Below are positions 35,989-48,248 of a stretch of DNA of 64,000 bases, piece after piece. Location: the NCBI GenBank assembly GCA_021018815.1, contig JAITYX010000017.1, positions 868,001 through 932,000 of the forward strand. Direction: 5' to 3'. A program made the translations under genes and the position numbers. Source of the DNA: Talinum fruticosum. Its lineage: Eukaryota; Streptophyta; Magnoliopsida; Caryophyllales; Talinaceae. How positions within the stretch are numbered: the stretch's first letter is position 1; every line of letters starts with the position of its first letter. The notes under the pieces are model-generated. The model ran no database searches. It had not been told where the DNA came from and saw only the letters and a list, made by a program, of their open reading frames with translations.

Positions 35989-36583
35989 CAATTATTTGTA
36001 GAACTTATCAATTAATATAAATTGACATAAAAAAAGTATGAATAATTTGTTACGAGTGAAAAAAATAGAGGGTATTTCTTGTAAGCTTAAAAATATGAAA
36101 TACAACTGACTAACTTATCAAACACTGATATTTGAGGGACTAATATTTTAGTTGGATCAACACAATATATAAACGTTACTATTAATACTGATGTGAAATA
36201 TGACATGTAATAGGGGATAGGAGATCATTATCACCATCATGTAAGTGGAAAAGTGAATTCAAAATATAATAATTTTGGTAAATTAAGTTGAAGAAGCTGT
36301 AGGTGCATCCGATTCTTATTCAAGTACCAAAAAACACAAAATGCAGAAGAGACGGGAGGAGTGTTGACAAGCTTAGCATCGTAATGTGGATAAAAATGAT
36401 TACTTAATAATAATAATAATAATAATAGTGTAATATGGAGGGTAATGATGACAATTAGGGCATTATATAAAATAATTGAAATGTTTAGGTCGCTTTTTGT
36501 GGAGCAAAGTGCCATTAGCCAGACAACCTGTGCTGGAGATTTGACATTTTTGTGGTGTTTCTTTCTTTCCGCCCTCTTCTCAA

Positions 36584-36629
<46 letters not shown>

Positions 36630-39600
36630 GCACAATTTTCGAGAATTCATTTTAATGAAAATGAGGGCAGAAAATAGTTAAAATGGGGAGGGAGACGTTG
36701 AAATTTGGAGCCCAGTGATAGTATATCGTCTTCTCCCTTTGTCATCCACTTTCTTGTACTGCATCTCTACTCTACTTTCACCTTATTCGTTTTTGTATCA
36801 TATCCACAGACACAGAATATAGCCGTTACGTTACTCCATTATTGAAAGTATTTCAGAAACAAAAATGGTATTAAGCTTCTTATATACACTTATAATTAAC
36901 ACTCAACTAATTCAATAATCATTCAACATTGTTCGATACTTAAAAATATTTCAGCAGTTTTCAGTATTTTTCAATATGTATGAGTCAAAAAAGCATACCC
37001 TTTATAAAACTTGCATGAGAGATCATATAACCGAGGATGTAATAACAAAAGTCCTTTAAATCTTCCCCAACATTAGGGTTATGCATGACAAGTCAATGCA
37101 TGTTTTTTTAGACTTTTACATGGAAAAGTAAATAGCAAAAAGTTGGTATTGGACATACTTTAGACTCCAAAGAAATTATCTACATGCAGGAAACAAATTT
37201 AGAGAATATAAAGTGGGGGGGCATCGACAATGTCCAATAATACATAAAAATTAGGGCCTATAAGGGTAGGAAAGGGAGATGGACAAAATTGACTCCAAAA
37301 AGTAACTTTAACCTAAAGATCCTCCTTGACTTTTGAAGGTTGGGAGCTAAATTTGGTCCTCCTCTCCAGTCAATTTACTGCTCCATTTCCATGTACTTTT
37401 GTCAAAATTAACAGTGTAGTGTCGTACCGTATACATAGCTAGCTCGCAGTAACTTTTTCATGGCTTTATATTGACAAGGCAAGGCAGGCCCTACACCTTC
37501 TTTCAGGGAAAGGTTAATAATAATTGGTCTGGTGTTAACCTCAAGAAACCCCCTTGTAAATTTTCAGTGCACTACACACGTAATACAAAAGAAAACACCT
37601 CCCTCCCCTTCCCCAAAAAAAATAAAAAATTAACGGATTGTTATTCACAACTTAATAATCGTAAACACTTGTTACTGGTCATGCTTATCGGTGCTTATTA
37701 CTACTGAATACATAGAAAATTATAACTATGAAATATTATAAGTGTTGATCAAGTACTCGTCAATTGGTATTGCATATTAGTAATAAGTCCTTATAATAAA
37801 ATGAAAAGAACAAGTTTAAAGTACTGTAGAAGTTAGTTTATAATCATTAAACCGACTAATTGAAACGAAAAATATATTGATTAAGACCGAATTGTAAAAA
37901 TCTTAATATCTTACGATTGAATATTCATAATCGAAACCCTAAAATGCCATAAATTCAACAATGAATTGAATAAGCAAAACTGAAGAATGACCCCATGCTC
38001 CTACACATGTGAAGAATGAAGTCATTAATTAGCCAAAAACAATGGAAAATAATTTAGAGTAGAATTTGTGGGATGCATTTATGTAAAAGTATAATGAATT
38101 CTTGTATTAATTGTTTGGGGAAGCAATAGCATTTATAATGTAATTATGGTCCCCTAGTCTAAAACCTTATAGCCCTAGCAAACAACAAATTCTGGGTTCT
38201 GCCAAAGCATTGTACTAATTTGCTCCCCATTTTCCTAAAGTTTTTAATGGACCTCCCTTTATATATCTCTGGATCACACTTCAGTTTGGAACAAATCTCT
38301 TTTGCTACTTACATCATATCATTCTGTCAAATTACTTTTTTTTTTTTTTTGTTTTGAAATTGAAAACAACCTTGTTGGCTTACGTTAGACGTACGGTCAA
38401 ATTATCGCTTTGTAATTAACTATTGTCGATAATAATAATCTGATATTTGATCGGCGAGACAAAGAAGTAAAATCCTTTATGATAATAAAACAAAAGAAAA
38501 CCTTGATAAGAATCAGAAAAATCCACATATAATATCTTTCACTATAATTATTTAGGTTTGGGATACACAAATTGCCCCATACAAATGCTCATCTCTCAAA
38601 GATAATCCCTACCGAGATAAGATGATCGGTCATCCAACACCTCCCCGACAATCAAATTTTCAGAGATACATACATTACATGACAGATAATATGAGTTTGG
38701 TATGTAGGAAGCTTGTGTAAGAAAAGAAGGGAAAGAAATGTAGACTTAAACAGTGAGTCGAAGGTACAAAACAAAGAGAAAAAGCATTTGAGATAAGAGA
38801 TTATGGTTAATTAAGCAGATTGAAGGTGATTAGAGGGGGAGGGAGAGAAAGTGAGGGTGGACCCGAAGACTCTAAATATAATAATGTCGGTCATGGCGAT
38901 GGCGATGGCGATGGCGATGGCGATGGGGTCTCTCGAATTTTTCGCTGGTGTTAAAAGGGGGACGCGGCAAAAGAGGGACCCCCTTTTTCTTCTCCACCTA
39001 TAGCTTTTAATTCCATTAATTACCAACTCTTCTGCTGCTCCTCAATTTCAAAATTCAGCCCTGAACAATTTTTAAGTTAAAATTCATCGTAAATTTTTTG
39101 CAATTCTTTTTTTTTTAACGATTTAATACAATTATTTTTATAGTTCATTTCAATTTGCTTATATTCGATATGATTTTTTATCGTTTTTTATACATTTTTT
39201 GAAATTTCTTATAAATCCTTGTAGTGTATATTTCTAATTAAACAATCAAATTTAATTATCTAATTAACTGACAGGCAGAGTTATGCTGGTATTTACTTTA
39301 AAATTTCATATGGCTTATTAATTGATACATAAGTAATTTTATGCGTTTTTTCATGAAACATTTTTTAGAGAATTTTTATATAAAAAATGCAATAATTTTT
39401 TTCAAGTACGATAGATAGTGTTACGCTTAATATAGATGAAGCCATGCTATTAATAAATAGCATGGGTTTGGGAGGGAATAACAACTACAGACAGTGTAAA
39501 TATTCCAAAGGGTTTGTTAGCAACTTACCAATATACCATACTATTGTGTCTTGGGCAGATAAATATAGACGACCCACTTATTGAAAAAATAAATTTAATT

Positions 39601-40602
39601 TCAAAAATAAACCCAACCACTCCTCTGACTCACTTGCACCATCTTTTACTTGGTTTCCACCCCCCAAACTTTATGTTTTAGTTTTTTAAAAAAAAAAATT
39701 AAATTTGTCAATGATAGTGCAATTCCCAACTCTACATGCCTTATACTCTCTAGTGGACTCTCCCTTTGTACTTATATTGTTTATTTTTTTGCCTTACGAA
39801 ATTGGCAATTTTTTATTTCAAGTTTAATTCTTATAAACTTTGTAAGTAGTTATGCTTATTGATAGTAATATAAGTTAAAAGCAACCATGGACATCAAACG
39901 AAATTCAAACTCAACCTATTTGAAATTTTCAATCGACATTACTCATTCTTATTGTCTCTCAATTAGAAGTTTAATAGTTAAATATCTTGGAAATACCTGG
40001 AGATAGAGAAGACGCTAGATATCGGATCTAATGGAAACGATGAAAAATGTACTTTAAGCACAATAATTGTTAGAAAACAAACATTTGGGATATATTTGCT
40101 TTTGTCATTGAAATAATGTTTTGTTAAAACTTGCCATTAATCATATAAAAATATTTAAATATGTCCTTAGGGTCTACTAATTACCGATTGTAGCTGCCAA
40201 TTACTAAATAGTGGTAGTAATTAAGAGCCGGAAAATGAAACTAATAATACCATAAAAGCATGATCATTTATTACAAAATCAAAACAAAACACCGTTATAT
40301 TCATTCAACGGAGTAGAAGAGTCAAAAATTACATTCGTACGAGGTGAGCTAGACATAGACATAGACTGTTAAATTAATTTCAGATTTATTTATTTTCTTG
40401 TGATTCATTCATTCATTCACAGCATCTCACTCTATTTGCTGATCCATTCCTTCCAACGGTATCCAGGGGCATTTATTGTGAGTTGTGACTGACTCAAAGA
40501 AATTCAATGAACAATGCATGGGCTTCAATTCTTTTAACATTTTCTCTCTTTTTTTTAAAAAAATGAAAGCCCAGCTGGGAAGGGAGAGGGGTTAAGACTT
40601 AA
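35989..40602. other. Intergenic, no gene seen; simple repeats
   Basis: About 4.6 kb without a supportable gene. Simple repeats are (TC)16 at 36587-36619 and a hexamer ATGGCG repeated nearly six times at 38892-38927. The frames crossing them (SLSLSL, RERERE and IAIAIA peptides) are artefacts of the repeats. Elsewhere it is AT-rich with only short frames. Confidence 0.5.
38892..38927. repeat. (ATGGCG)n hexanucleotide repeat
   Basis: Nearly six perfect copies of a GC-richer hexamer in AT-rich surroundings. I see no gene around it. Confidence 0.9.
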
Positions 40603-40702
40603 GGCCCTGTTTGGCCCTGCCTCTATGTCCGCGTATGTTTTGTCTTTATTTCTACGTTTTGCTTTTAATTTCTTTGCAACCCCAAACTTGCCCTTCTCTG
40701 CT

Positions 40703-40708
40703 TATAAA
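40703..40708 (+). promoter_or_regulatory. Likely TATA box of the MIR166 gene
   Basis: TATAAA followed by CAACCCC, about 185 nt upstream of the hairpin, with pyrimidine-rich CT sequence 50-90 nt downstream, as is common around plant Pol II start sites. It predicts a transcript start near 40735. Confidence 0.5.
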
Positions 40709-40734
40709 CAACCCCTCCTCACATTCCGCCTGTC

Positions 40735-42100
40735 ACCATCCTTTCCTCATCTCCTCCTTCTACTCTCCTCTCTCTCTCTACTCCCCCTTCATCCATGCCG
40801 AGTTTTCTGGGGAAACAAACCCAGATCAGAGATCTAAACACCCTTTCAAATCTTAAAAGTAGAGAGATTGAAGAAGACGAAGAAGAAGGGAAGCTTATGA
40901 GTTGAGGGGAATGTTGTCTGGCTCGAGGACTCGTTCGGATGGGTCACATATAGATCTGTCCCCATTTCAGCTCAATTAGAGTCGTCGGACCAGGCTTCAT
41001 TCCCCCAATTATTCTCGCTTCCAAACGCATCCCATCTCCCACCAATATACCCAGTATAGTACCCCCAGGTAATTTATTTTCTGTCAATTTTATATTTTTG
41101 CTGTAATTTTCTGGAATGAAATTACTTGGTTGTCGTTTTATCAGATTTGGGAAGAGTTCTGGGCAGTTGGTCGTTCGTGGAGAAATTAAGGCGGCCTTTT
41201 TTCAGCAGTTTGATTATAGTCAGATTGGTGTAATGATGATAAATGTTGACCTCTATCTTCTCCTCTGGAATCTAAACACCCACTGGTACGTCATTTAGAG
41301 AGAGAAAGTGAGAGAGAGAGAGAGTCAGAAAAAGTTTTTGTGATGATTACTCTGTTGAAAAAACCCAGAAAAAAAAAGAAAATCTTTGTTGTTTTTTTAC
41401 TGGTTTGCAAATCATGGGTGCTATGATGATGGTTTTTTGATTCTTGTCAGTGAAACTGAAGCAGCTTCCTTTTTTTTTTTTTTTTGAAGAATTCATGATT
41501 TTCTCATGATGATATTATTATTATTATTGTCATGGTTTTGATTGATTTCTTTGTATTGTTTGTGGTTGGGGTTGAGGATTCCCCTCAGATCTGTCTGATT
41601 CTCTTCCATAATCTTTAGATCTACTTTCTCTCTCCTAGGGTTTCTGTTATTCTTCTTTTTCCCAACTTTTGCATCTGATTCTCCACCTTTTTCATTTGAT
41701 CTTCTTTTTCTGGGTTCAAAAGTTACATGAAGCTAGCTGTGCCTGTTGGGGTGCTAAGATATAATCCATCAGCCATGAAAGAGATGATATGATAACATAA
41801 ATATAACAGCATAATCCTGAATTTCATGCGTTCATTATCACATTCTGATTGAAAAACACAAGATCGATGTGGCATTCCAGAACAAATTAGCTTCAACATT
41901 TATTAAGTTTCATTTGAGCTCCCCTTTGTTCTTTTATGGGTTTGTTTTGGGTGCAGGATTGAAGATAAACAATGCATAAACAACAAAGAAAGTGACTTGA
42001 AGCAAGATTTTGAGTGTGATTAATTCTGTCTGCTCAAATGCCTGGTCACTTAACTATAATGTTGTAAAACAAGTCATTCAAAGCTGTAGCTAGTATTGTG
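40735..42100 (+). ncRNA. MIR166: Predicted pri-miR166 transcription unit
   Basis: The hairpin lies in a predicted first exon (about 40735-41068) that ends CCCCCAG before a GTAATTTA donor. A possible acceptor, TTTGGGTGCAG at 41956, would give an 888-nt intron and a second exon beginning GATTGAAGATAAAC. Plant MIR genes are Pol II transcripts and are often spliced. No long coding frame exists in this interval; the frames at 40611-40856 and 41116-41298 are accidental. Transcript ends and splicing are predictions. Confidence 0.5.
40889..41022 (+). ncRNA. MIR166: MIR166 precursor hairpin
   Basis: The 3' arm holds the mature miR166 sequence at 40985-41005 (starts TCGGACCAGGCTTCATT, ends CCCC), identical to the conserved plant form. 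The 5' arm holds the star strand at 40908-40928 (GGAATGTTGTCTGGCTCGAG plus G). The arms pair through TTGAGGGGAATG with CATTCCCCCAA, GACTC with GAGTC towards the loop and GGAAGC with GCTTCC at the base, giving a 134-nt foldback with a 56-nt loop region between the duplex strands. miR166 guides AGO1/AGO10 and cleaves or sequesters with class III HD-Zip (REV/PHB/PHV) mRNAs, setting leaf polarity and meristem function. The HD-Zip gene in this window is class I and is not such a target. Confidence 0.97.
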
Positions 42101-42641
42101 ACTGCTTTGTAGTCTTGAATCATTGTAGAACTCAAATTGAATGGCAGCACCCTATTGAAACTTAATTCATTCCCATTTCGTTTGTTTCGTTTACTGTATC
42201 GTTTTATCATTTTTCGGAAGCTATTAGTGTTGCAGTGTTAGTTGAAAAGAATCGAAAACAAATATAAAGACATGAGGTTGGGATTAAAGAATGTGATGAT
42301 TAAATTTAACTGAGGAAGCTAGCTAGGGTAGATTATTACTCGTCATGGTTGTCCTAATTCTGTTACTAAAATTTTTCAACTAATTAAGACATGACTTAGC
42401 TTACAATATCGAGCTAGGGACCTGGATAGCATAGGCTGTGACATCTGATGAGAAAACTCAGCCAGACAACAGACAGAGAGGTGGAGAGAGAGAGAGAAGG
42501 GGGTAAGATAACAGTTGATTTGAAAAGAGAAGACCAAGAGTGAAGAGTGAAGCGCTGATTCCAGCGGCCCCCAGGTTTTCTGTGGAATGCTTGTGGGTAT
42601 ATCAGATCAGAAAGTGTACACAGCACTTTGGTGTTTACCTA

Positions 42642-42673
<32 letters not shown>

Positions 42674-45600
42674 GTGTTTTGTGTTTTGGGGGGTAAAACA
42701 GCATCAGCGTGAAAGGCATTTTGCCAAAAAGCTAGGCTAACCTACCTGCTACCTACTTGAAATGACAGTAACCCAGTTTGTTTTATCCCCTCCTCTCTCT
42801 CTCTTCCTCCGAGGATTTGCAAATAGAAACAGGACTCACCTCAGATAGGGGCAAATGAATTTTCTTCATATGGATTAGTGGGGTGATTTCTTACAGAAAT
42901 TATGAAGAGACAAAATCAAAAGGAAAATGTTATTTTCAAACAACTGAGATAGGTCTTCAGGAACTATGGAACGAGGGATTGAAAACCATGACAAACCATT
43001 CCGGATTATATAATTTACTGGAGTTTTTCAAAAATGGTGAATACTGAATGTTCCGTGTTCTTTCATGCAAAAACAATGCAATATCATGTATATCATATGA
43101 AAGAAAAAGTTACTTGGAAAACTTCTAGGGATGAAGTTCAAATTCAATATTTGATATAATTGTTTTTTTCTTTTTTTGGGCAAATGAGATCCAATGCAGT
43201 CGGATTCGAATCTAAGTTGTTGGAAACAACTCTGGAAGACCTGACTTATTAAACCAACTGACACCCATAATATTTAATTTACTTTTTTTTAGAATTTGGT
43301 GATCGAACTATATAATGTATGCTGATTTGAGCAAAGTGATTTTTTAAAAAATTAAATCTTTACAATGTTAGGAATGTTCAAATGATATGCTTTATCAAAT
43401 GTTTGAATGGAAGAAGATTTAAATAGTAGTATGCTGATCTTGTGCATGAGCTCATTTTAGACGTTAAGATTCAGGATTAGCAAAGTGCTTCTTATTAAGC
43501 CCATCAAAAATCACAGAAAGATTGAACGAGACTGTTTTACAGTAACTTATTTTCAAACTTACAATACTACGTTACTTCACAGGCAACTCATCAAGTATTA
43601 CGTCTCTAATTATGCTTCACATCAATAGTTCCACAATTACAATTCGCTGAGTACAGTAATTTTTAGTACGTACAAATTGCATCTAATGGAGCTCTTCCCT
43701 CTCAAACTCCAAGTACTTTGGATAACAGTGCACTAATACGTACTTGTCTAGGTTATGCTAGGTAACTAGGTATCCAGCAGATTATAGGGATCAGTTTGGA
43801 GGCCGTAAAGGAGTTAGGCCCTTGATTATGAAACTTATGGGCTCACCCATAGGCCCAAATGAACCTCCATCGAGTATAAAAGAACTGAACCATTCATTGT
43901 GGATTGGAAGCTGTTCAGAGTTGAAAGAGATAAATTTTCAGGCCCAAGACTTTGTGACCTCTGAGTTTATGAGTGGAGCACGAACATCCACCCTACATAG
44001 GCGAGGATGCTTTGTATCGGGTTTGAATTTGAGATCTATTGTATCGTAGTTTACTAGATTTATTTGGAAATTACACCGTCTTAGTATGGGATGCCATGTG
44101 AGCTAAATTAGGATTGTGACAATTTATTAATGATGGAAATTACCCGTCTGAAAATTTTTGAGTAAGAATTGTGTTATAACGACGACTTGTAAGTTATGCT
44201 CTCTCAAGAGAGTTTCGAGAATATCCAAGGGATATTACATAATGATACTCTTATGTACCGTACACAAACATATTTATGGGCGTGGGTATGGCCAAGAAAA
44301 ATAAAACAAAAAAATGTCCTTAAAAGAACCGTGCCACGATTCTCCAAGAAATCATAAAACTTGAAAAGGGATTCTAAAGCCACATTTAAAGTTAGCATTG
44401 GAGCTTGAAAGTGAAACTTCATCCTCATCGGAATCTTTTCTTTTGAGATCAATTGGAGAGTTGTCTTTCGAGTTAATTTAAGTTTTGAGAGATATCATTC
44501 TAATCTTTCACCTTTTCTTTTCTCGTATATATATTAACTTTGATTCGCTTCATCACCCCTCTTTCTTTTCATTTTTTAATATCCCTTTTTATTTATGAAA
44601 TACTGATAATCTTTTAAACGAAAAATTAAGGATACAAGTCTTACCATTTCTAAACATTTTCTTACCATTTTACAAATTATTATTTTCTCTGAGAGAGAGA
44701 GAGAGATGACAAACAAGTAGTCTAGTTTTACAAATTATTATTTTTAAAGTAAATATTTTTTAAAAAAAAAGGAGGAGTACGTATTTTAATTACCCACAAT
44801 TGTATACTTTGAAAGAATAAAATAAAAGGACCTTTTGCTTTCGGCGATTACATATTTATATTGTAAAAGAAGTCAAATTGGGTTTGGGTCCCCTGATTTT
44901 TTCCATCCTAAAGTATTTGGGCTAAGCCCACATATGATGGAGAAAGAATCAATCAACAAAAATAAAATAAAATAAAATAAAAATAAAAGTCGGGATTTGG
45001 CTTTGGGAGTTGAGTTGGGGAACTCCCAACAAACAATAAAACAACAAATGGACCATCAATTGTGGGTGGGTGTGGGCTCTACCAACAACCGGGTCCCACT
45101 CCAAACATATATATTTCGAAATTAAGAAATTCAAAAAAAATGAAAAAGAACATTTTATTTGTTTTTTATTTATTCCTCATTGGCGGGGGCACCCTTGATT
45201 TTTGCTATATTTTCCACAATGATCGGGGGGAGAATGGTACATATTATGTTCTATATGGTACGTACCTTCTCCAAGGGTGGGCCCCTTTCCCTCGTTAATT
45301 TATGATAATTTTGTAATTAATATTCATATTTTATGTTATCATAGAGCCGCCCATATTTTCTTTCTTGTCTTTCTAGGTTTCCCTTGCCCCCTTCTGTTCA
45401 ACCTCCAATTGCTAACTTAACTTGTGATCGACTCGATAAATATCTACTGTTTAAAGAACGGTTATTTTCTTAAGATAATGAATAAATAGATGTCAAAAGA
45501 TTTTTTAAAAACTTAAAATTTTATGTAGTATCCCTATATTTAAATTCGGATTGCATGATCAAAATAGAAAAATATGGGTATATTTATGGAAAGTTGGTTC

Positions 45601-45962
45601 AAAATTTGTAACAAATTAAAGAATAAAAATAATGGACTACCTTATATTTTGATGGGAATTGGTCAGTAGTGTGTCCTAAGTTTAAGGATATTGCCCCTCA
45701 ATAATGATGGAAAATTGCCCTTTCAACAACAGAAAAAGAAGAAGTAAATAATGATAGAGATTATTGCCAAAACAAAAGGGAATAAATAAATAAATAAAAA
45801 TATGCGTAAATCCAAGAAGATTTTAATTCCAACAACCGTACCCGGATATAATGAAACGGGTGGGTCGCTGCATGCATGAACCTTAATGACATGGCAATTA
45901 CTAGGTGGTACCCACATGGACAGAAGGAAGCACTCTGATTGGACAATCAACCCAAAGTAGAC
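42101..45962. other. Intergenic, no gene seen
   Basis: About 3.9 kb with no supportable gene. A (CT)n run lies at 42642-42664, GA runs at 42485-42498 and 44691-44705, and an AAAAT repeat near 44958-44990. The frame at 43822-44049 is intact but resembles nothing I know. Confidence 0.5.
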
Positions 45963-46011
45963 ACGTCAGTATAGCCACGTGTCATACTCAGCAGTGCTGA
46001 CCACACACGTG
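45963..46011. promoter_or_regulatory. Cluster of G-box/ACGT motifs upstream of SAUR
   Basis: Three ACGT cores lie within 49 bases: ACACGTCAG (core 45963-45966), CCACGTGTC (CACGTG 45976-45981) and ACACGTGTAA (CACGTG 46006-46011). They are about 190-240 bases upstream of the TATA box. G-boxes are bound by PIF-type bHLH and by bZIP factors, which are known regulators of SAUR promoters; use here is inferred. Confidence 0.5.
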
Positions 46012-46200
46012 TAAAGCTCATGACATTAAGTGAAATTACCATAATACCCCCTCCTCTCATATATTCTTCTTTCTGTTTAATTTTTAGTTTCTCTCTCCTC
46101 ACCAAAGTCATAACTCATAACTGCTGACGGCGTCATCTCCCTCCGTTTCAGCCGCTCCACAGCAAACACACTCTCTCTCTCTCTCTCTCTCTTCCCCAGC

Positions 46201-46206
46201 TATAAA
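46201..46206 (+). promoter_or_regulatory. TATA box of the SAUR gene
   Basis: TATAAA preceded by a long CT-rich (Y-patch-like) stretch at 46170-46192. It predicts transcription from about 46232, giving a leader of roughly 240 nt. Confidence 0.7.
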
Positions 46207-46276
46207 TCCAACCCCTAGTCATCCTCTTGCAACCCCCTCTTCTCTCATTCTCTCTCTCCCATTCTCTGTCGTCTTC

Positions 46277-46398
46277 ATGAGAAGTACAGCAGAATTAGCA
46301 GTTGTCTCATCAGAATCATGGCCGCTGTGCTTCAAACACACCGTTTTGCTATAGCATCTAAGCCCCCCAAGCCTTTGTTTTTCTTTAGCACATCGTAA
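46277..46398 (+). promoter_or_regulatory. Two overlapping uORFs in the SAUR leader
   Basis: uORF1 begins ATG at 46277 and stops TAG at 46352-46354 (25 codons). uORF2 begins at 46318 in the favourable context AATCATGG and stops TAA at 46396-46398 (26 codons). Both lie between the predicted start site and the SAUR ATG at 46470 and do not overlap it. They could reduce or condition SAUR translation. Confidence 0.5.
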
Positions 46399-46469
46399 AA
46401 CCTCCCTCTCTCTCTCTCTCCGCATCTCCATCCGTGAGTTCTCTCTCTCCTCTAGTCAGGAAGGCGGTG

Positions 46470-46814
46470 ATGGGGCTGCACCGGGGGCACAAGGGGTCGT
46501 CCAAGGGCTGGGGCGGAGGAGGAGTGGCCGTGCCCAAAGGGTGCCTGGCCGTAAAGGTGGGGCAGGCGGAGGAGGAGCGGCAGAGGTTCGTGGTGCCGGT
46601 GGTCTACTTCAACCACCCCCTCTTCATGAGGCTTCTCAAGGAAGCCGAGGAGGAATACGGGTTCGATCAGAAGGGCACCATCACCATCCCATGCCACGTG
46701 GAGGAGTTTCGGTACGTCCAAGGCTTGATTGATCAAGAGAAGTCCCTCCACCACCAGCACCACCACCACCAGGAACACCACCACAACCCCATCGTGGGAT
46801 GCTTCAGGGCTTGA
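46470..46814 (+). CDS. SAUR family protein, SAUR32-like
   Basis: Small auxin-up RNA protein of 114 residues in a single exon. SAURs act in cell expansion; in Arabidopsis, several inhibit PP2C.D phosphatases and so activate plasma-membrane H+-ATPases. The conserved SAUR domain is complete: VPKGCLAVKVG near residue 20, RFVVPVVYFNHPLF, LLKEAEEEYGFDQKGTITIP and CHVEEFRYVQGLID. A Gly-rich N terminus and a His-rich tail ending GCFRA resemble Arabidopsis SAUR32. The first ATG of the frame is at 46470; an upstream extension to 46434 would need a GTG start. The gene is GC-richer than its surroundings. TATA box, CT-rich leader, two uORFs and a G-box cluster lie upstream. Confidence 0.95.
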   Translation: MGLHRGHKGSSKGWGGGGVAVPKGCLAVKVGQAEEERQRFVVPVVYFNHPLFMRLLKEAEEEYGFDQKGTITIPCHVEEFRYVQGLIDQEKSLHHQHHHHQEHHHNPIVGCFRA

Positions 46815-48248
46815 TTGATTGATCTGATCTCGATTTAGACAAACGTGCGGTCGTGATTGATTGATCTATTTTGTAAATTCGGTTAGGCTGATGGATGCTG
46901 AATCTTAGGTCAGCTAGTTTTGTTGATTAGGGCTATGCTTTACAAAGTCGTATGATGACGAAAATTTCACTCCATGAAAGATATGGAGTTGATGCAAATT
47001 ATGGAAATTATTATTAATAATTCAATTTGCATGTCAATATTTTCTTTTTATTTATTTCTTATTATTAGAAGGTGATGGTGATGATGGAGAGAGAATTATC
47101 TTGAGTTTACACAAATGGGCATGCGAATGAATGGTTGGTGAGGAGATGTGTGTGAAAGTGGATCACCAAAGAAGCGTTAAAGTCATAATAAAACATCAAA
47201 CTAAAAAACAAAAATTAGGACAAATTTTTATATCATACGGGACCATATATCTCTCAGATGACACACAAAAATTTCTTATGTTTGTTTGACGTTCTACCCA
47301 ATACCCACGATATTTTACTAAACCACTATATATATATATATATAAACAAAACAAATCCCTCAAAAATACTCGAAAATTTTATAAATATAAGTTTCCAATA
47401 TTATCTAATAAGGTAACCCCTGATATTTTTTTATATTATGCAAGGAATTAGTACTCGAAAATTTGGCAAAATATCTCGAATTTGACTACACTAGAAAATT
47501 ACTCTGTATAAATATTAAAAAATGCGGAGGTTTAGTTTCGTGCTAAAATGTCCTTGAATGAGTGAGTCCATTAGATATCATTTTATAATTAAATTGACTT
47601 TAATCATTTACTCTATAAAATATGTTGTTAATTAAGATCATTGTTTACTTTTTCTGTGAAAAAATCGACGGAGAGGATTATTTAACATGGAATATTTGAT
47701 ATTTAACGTCTTAATCGACTCTTAATTTAATGGGTTAGAAAGCTATCGTTGAACTTGAAAAATTTATAATATCGAGGATGTAATAGCGTAGCTAACGTAT
47801 TATGAAGTATTACAAAGCTCCATCAACTAAACAAAATTATCATATAATTAGTTTCTAAGTATATAATAACTCATATTTAATTGTGTCGCAAAGTGACAAT
47901 CGTAATCTTTGGACTAATATATTAATCAAACCTTTTTATAAGCAAGTTTTAGTTTTTTTTGCTTAACATTAGCTAAGAACGAGCCAGGAGTTAAACCAAT
48001 ATGCAATCATTTGATGGGTTTTATTAATTATATACTACATATTTTGACTTAGTGAACTCGTCGTGTTTATTATTTCATTTTAAAAGATGTTTATTACGAG
48101 TATATCGTCCTTGATACTTTTATAAACAATAGTTTAATTATTAGACACATATACAACCCGAGTGATTTTATCTCCATATTTTTTATTTTGGTAAGATTTG
48201 AGACCTCTAATATTGTTGTGGAACCTATGGGAAGAGACACTATATATG
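46815..48248. other. SAUR 3' side and intergenic, no gene seen
   Basis: The first few hundred bases should include the SAUR 3' UTR. A short TA run is at 47327-47343. The rest is AT-rich without a gene; the open frames at 48094-48388 overlap the start of the LINE fragment. Confidence 0.5.

Noticed and set aside
36237..36681. Open frames with RERERE and SLSLSL peptides
   Set aside because: They are translations of the (TC)n/(GA)n run at 36587-36619.
42540..42740. GC-richer segment as a second MIR166 or another miRNA hairpin
   Set aside because: A GGAATGCTTGTGG word resembles the star strand only loosely, and no mature miR166 or complementary arm is present.
46434..46469. N-terminal extension of SAUR to 46434
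   Set aside because: It would need a GTG start; the first ATG at 46470 gives a normal SAUR N terminus.
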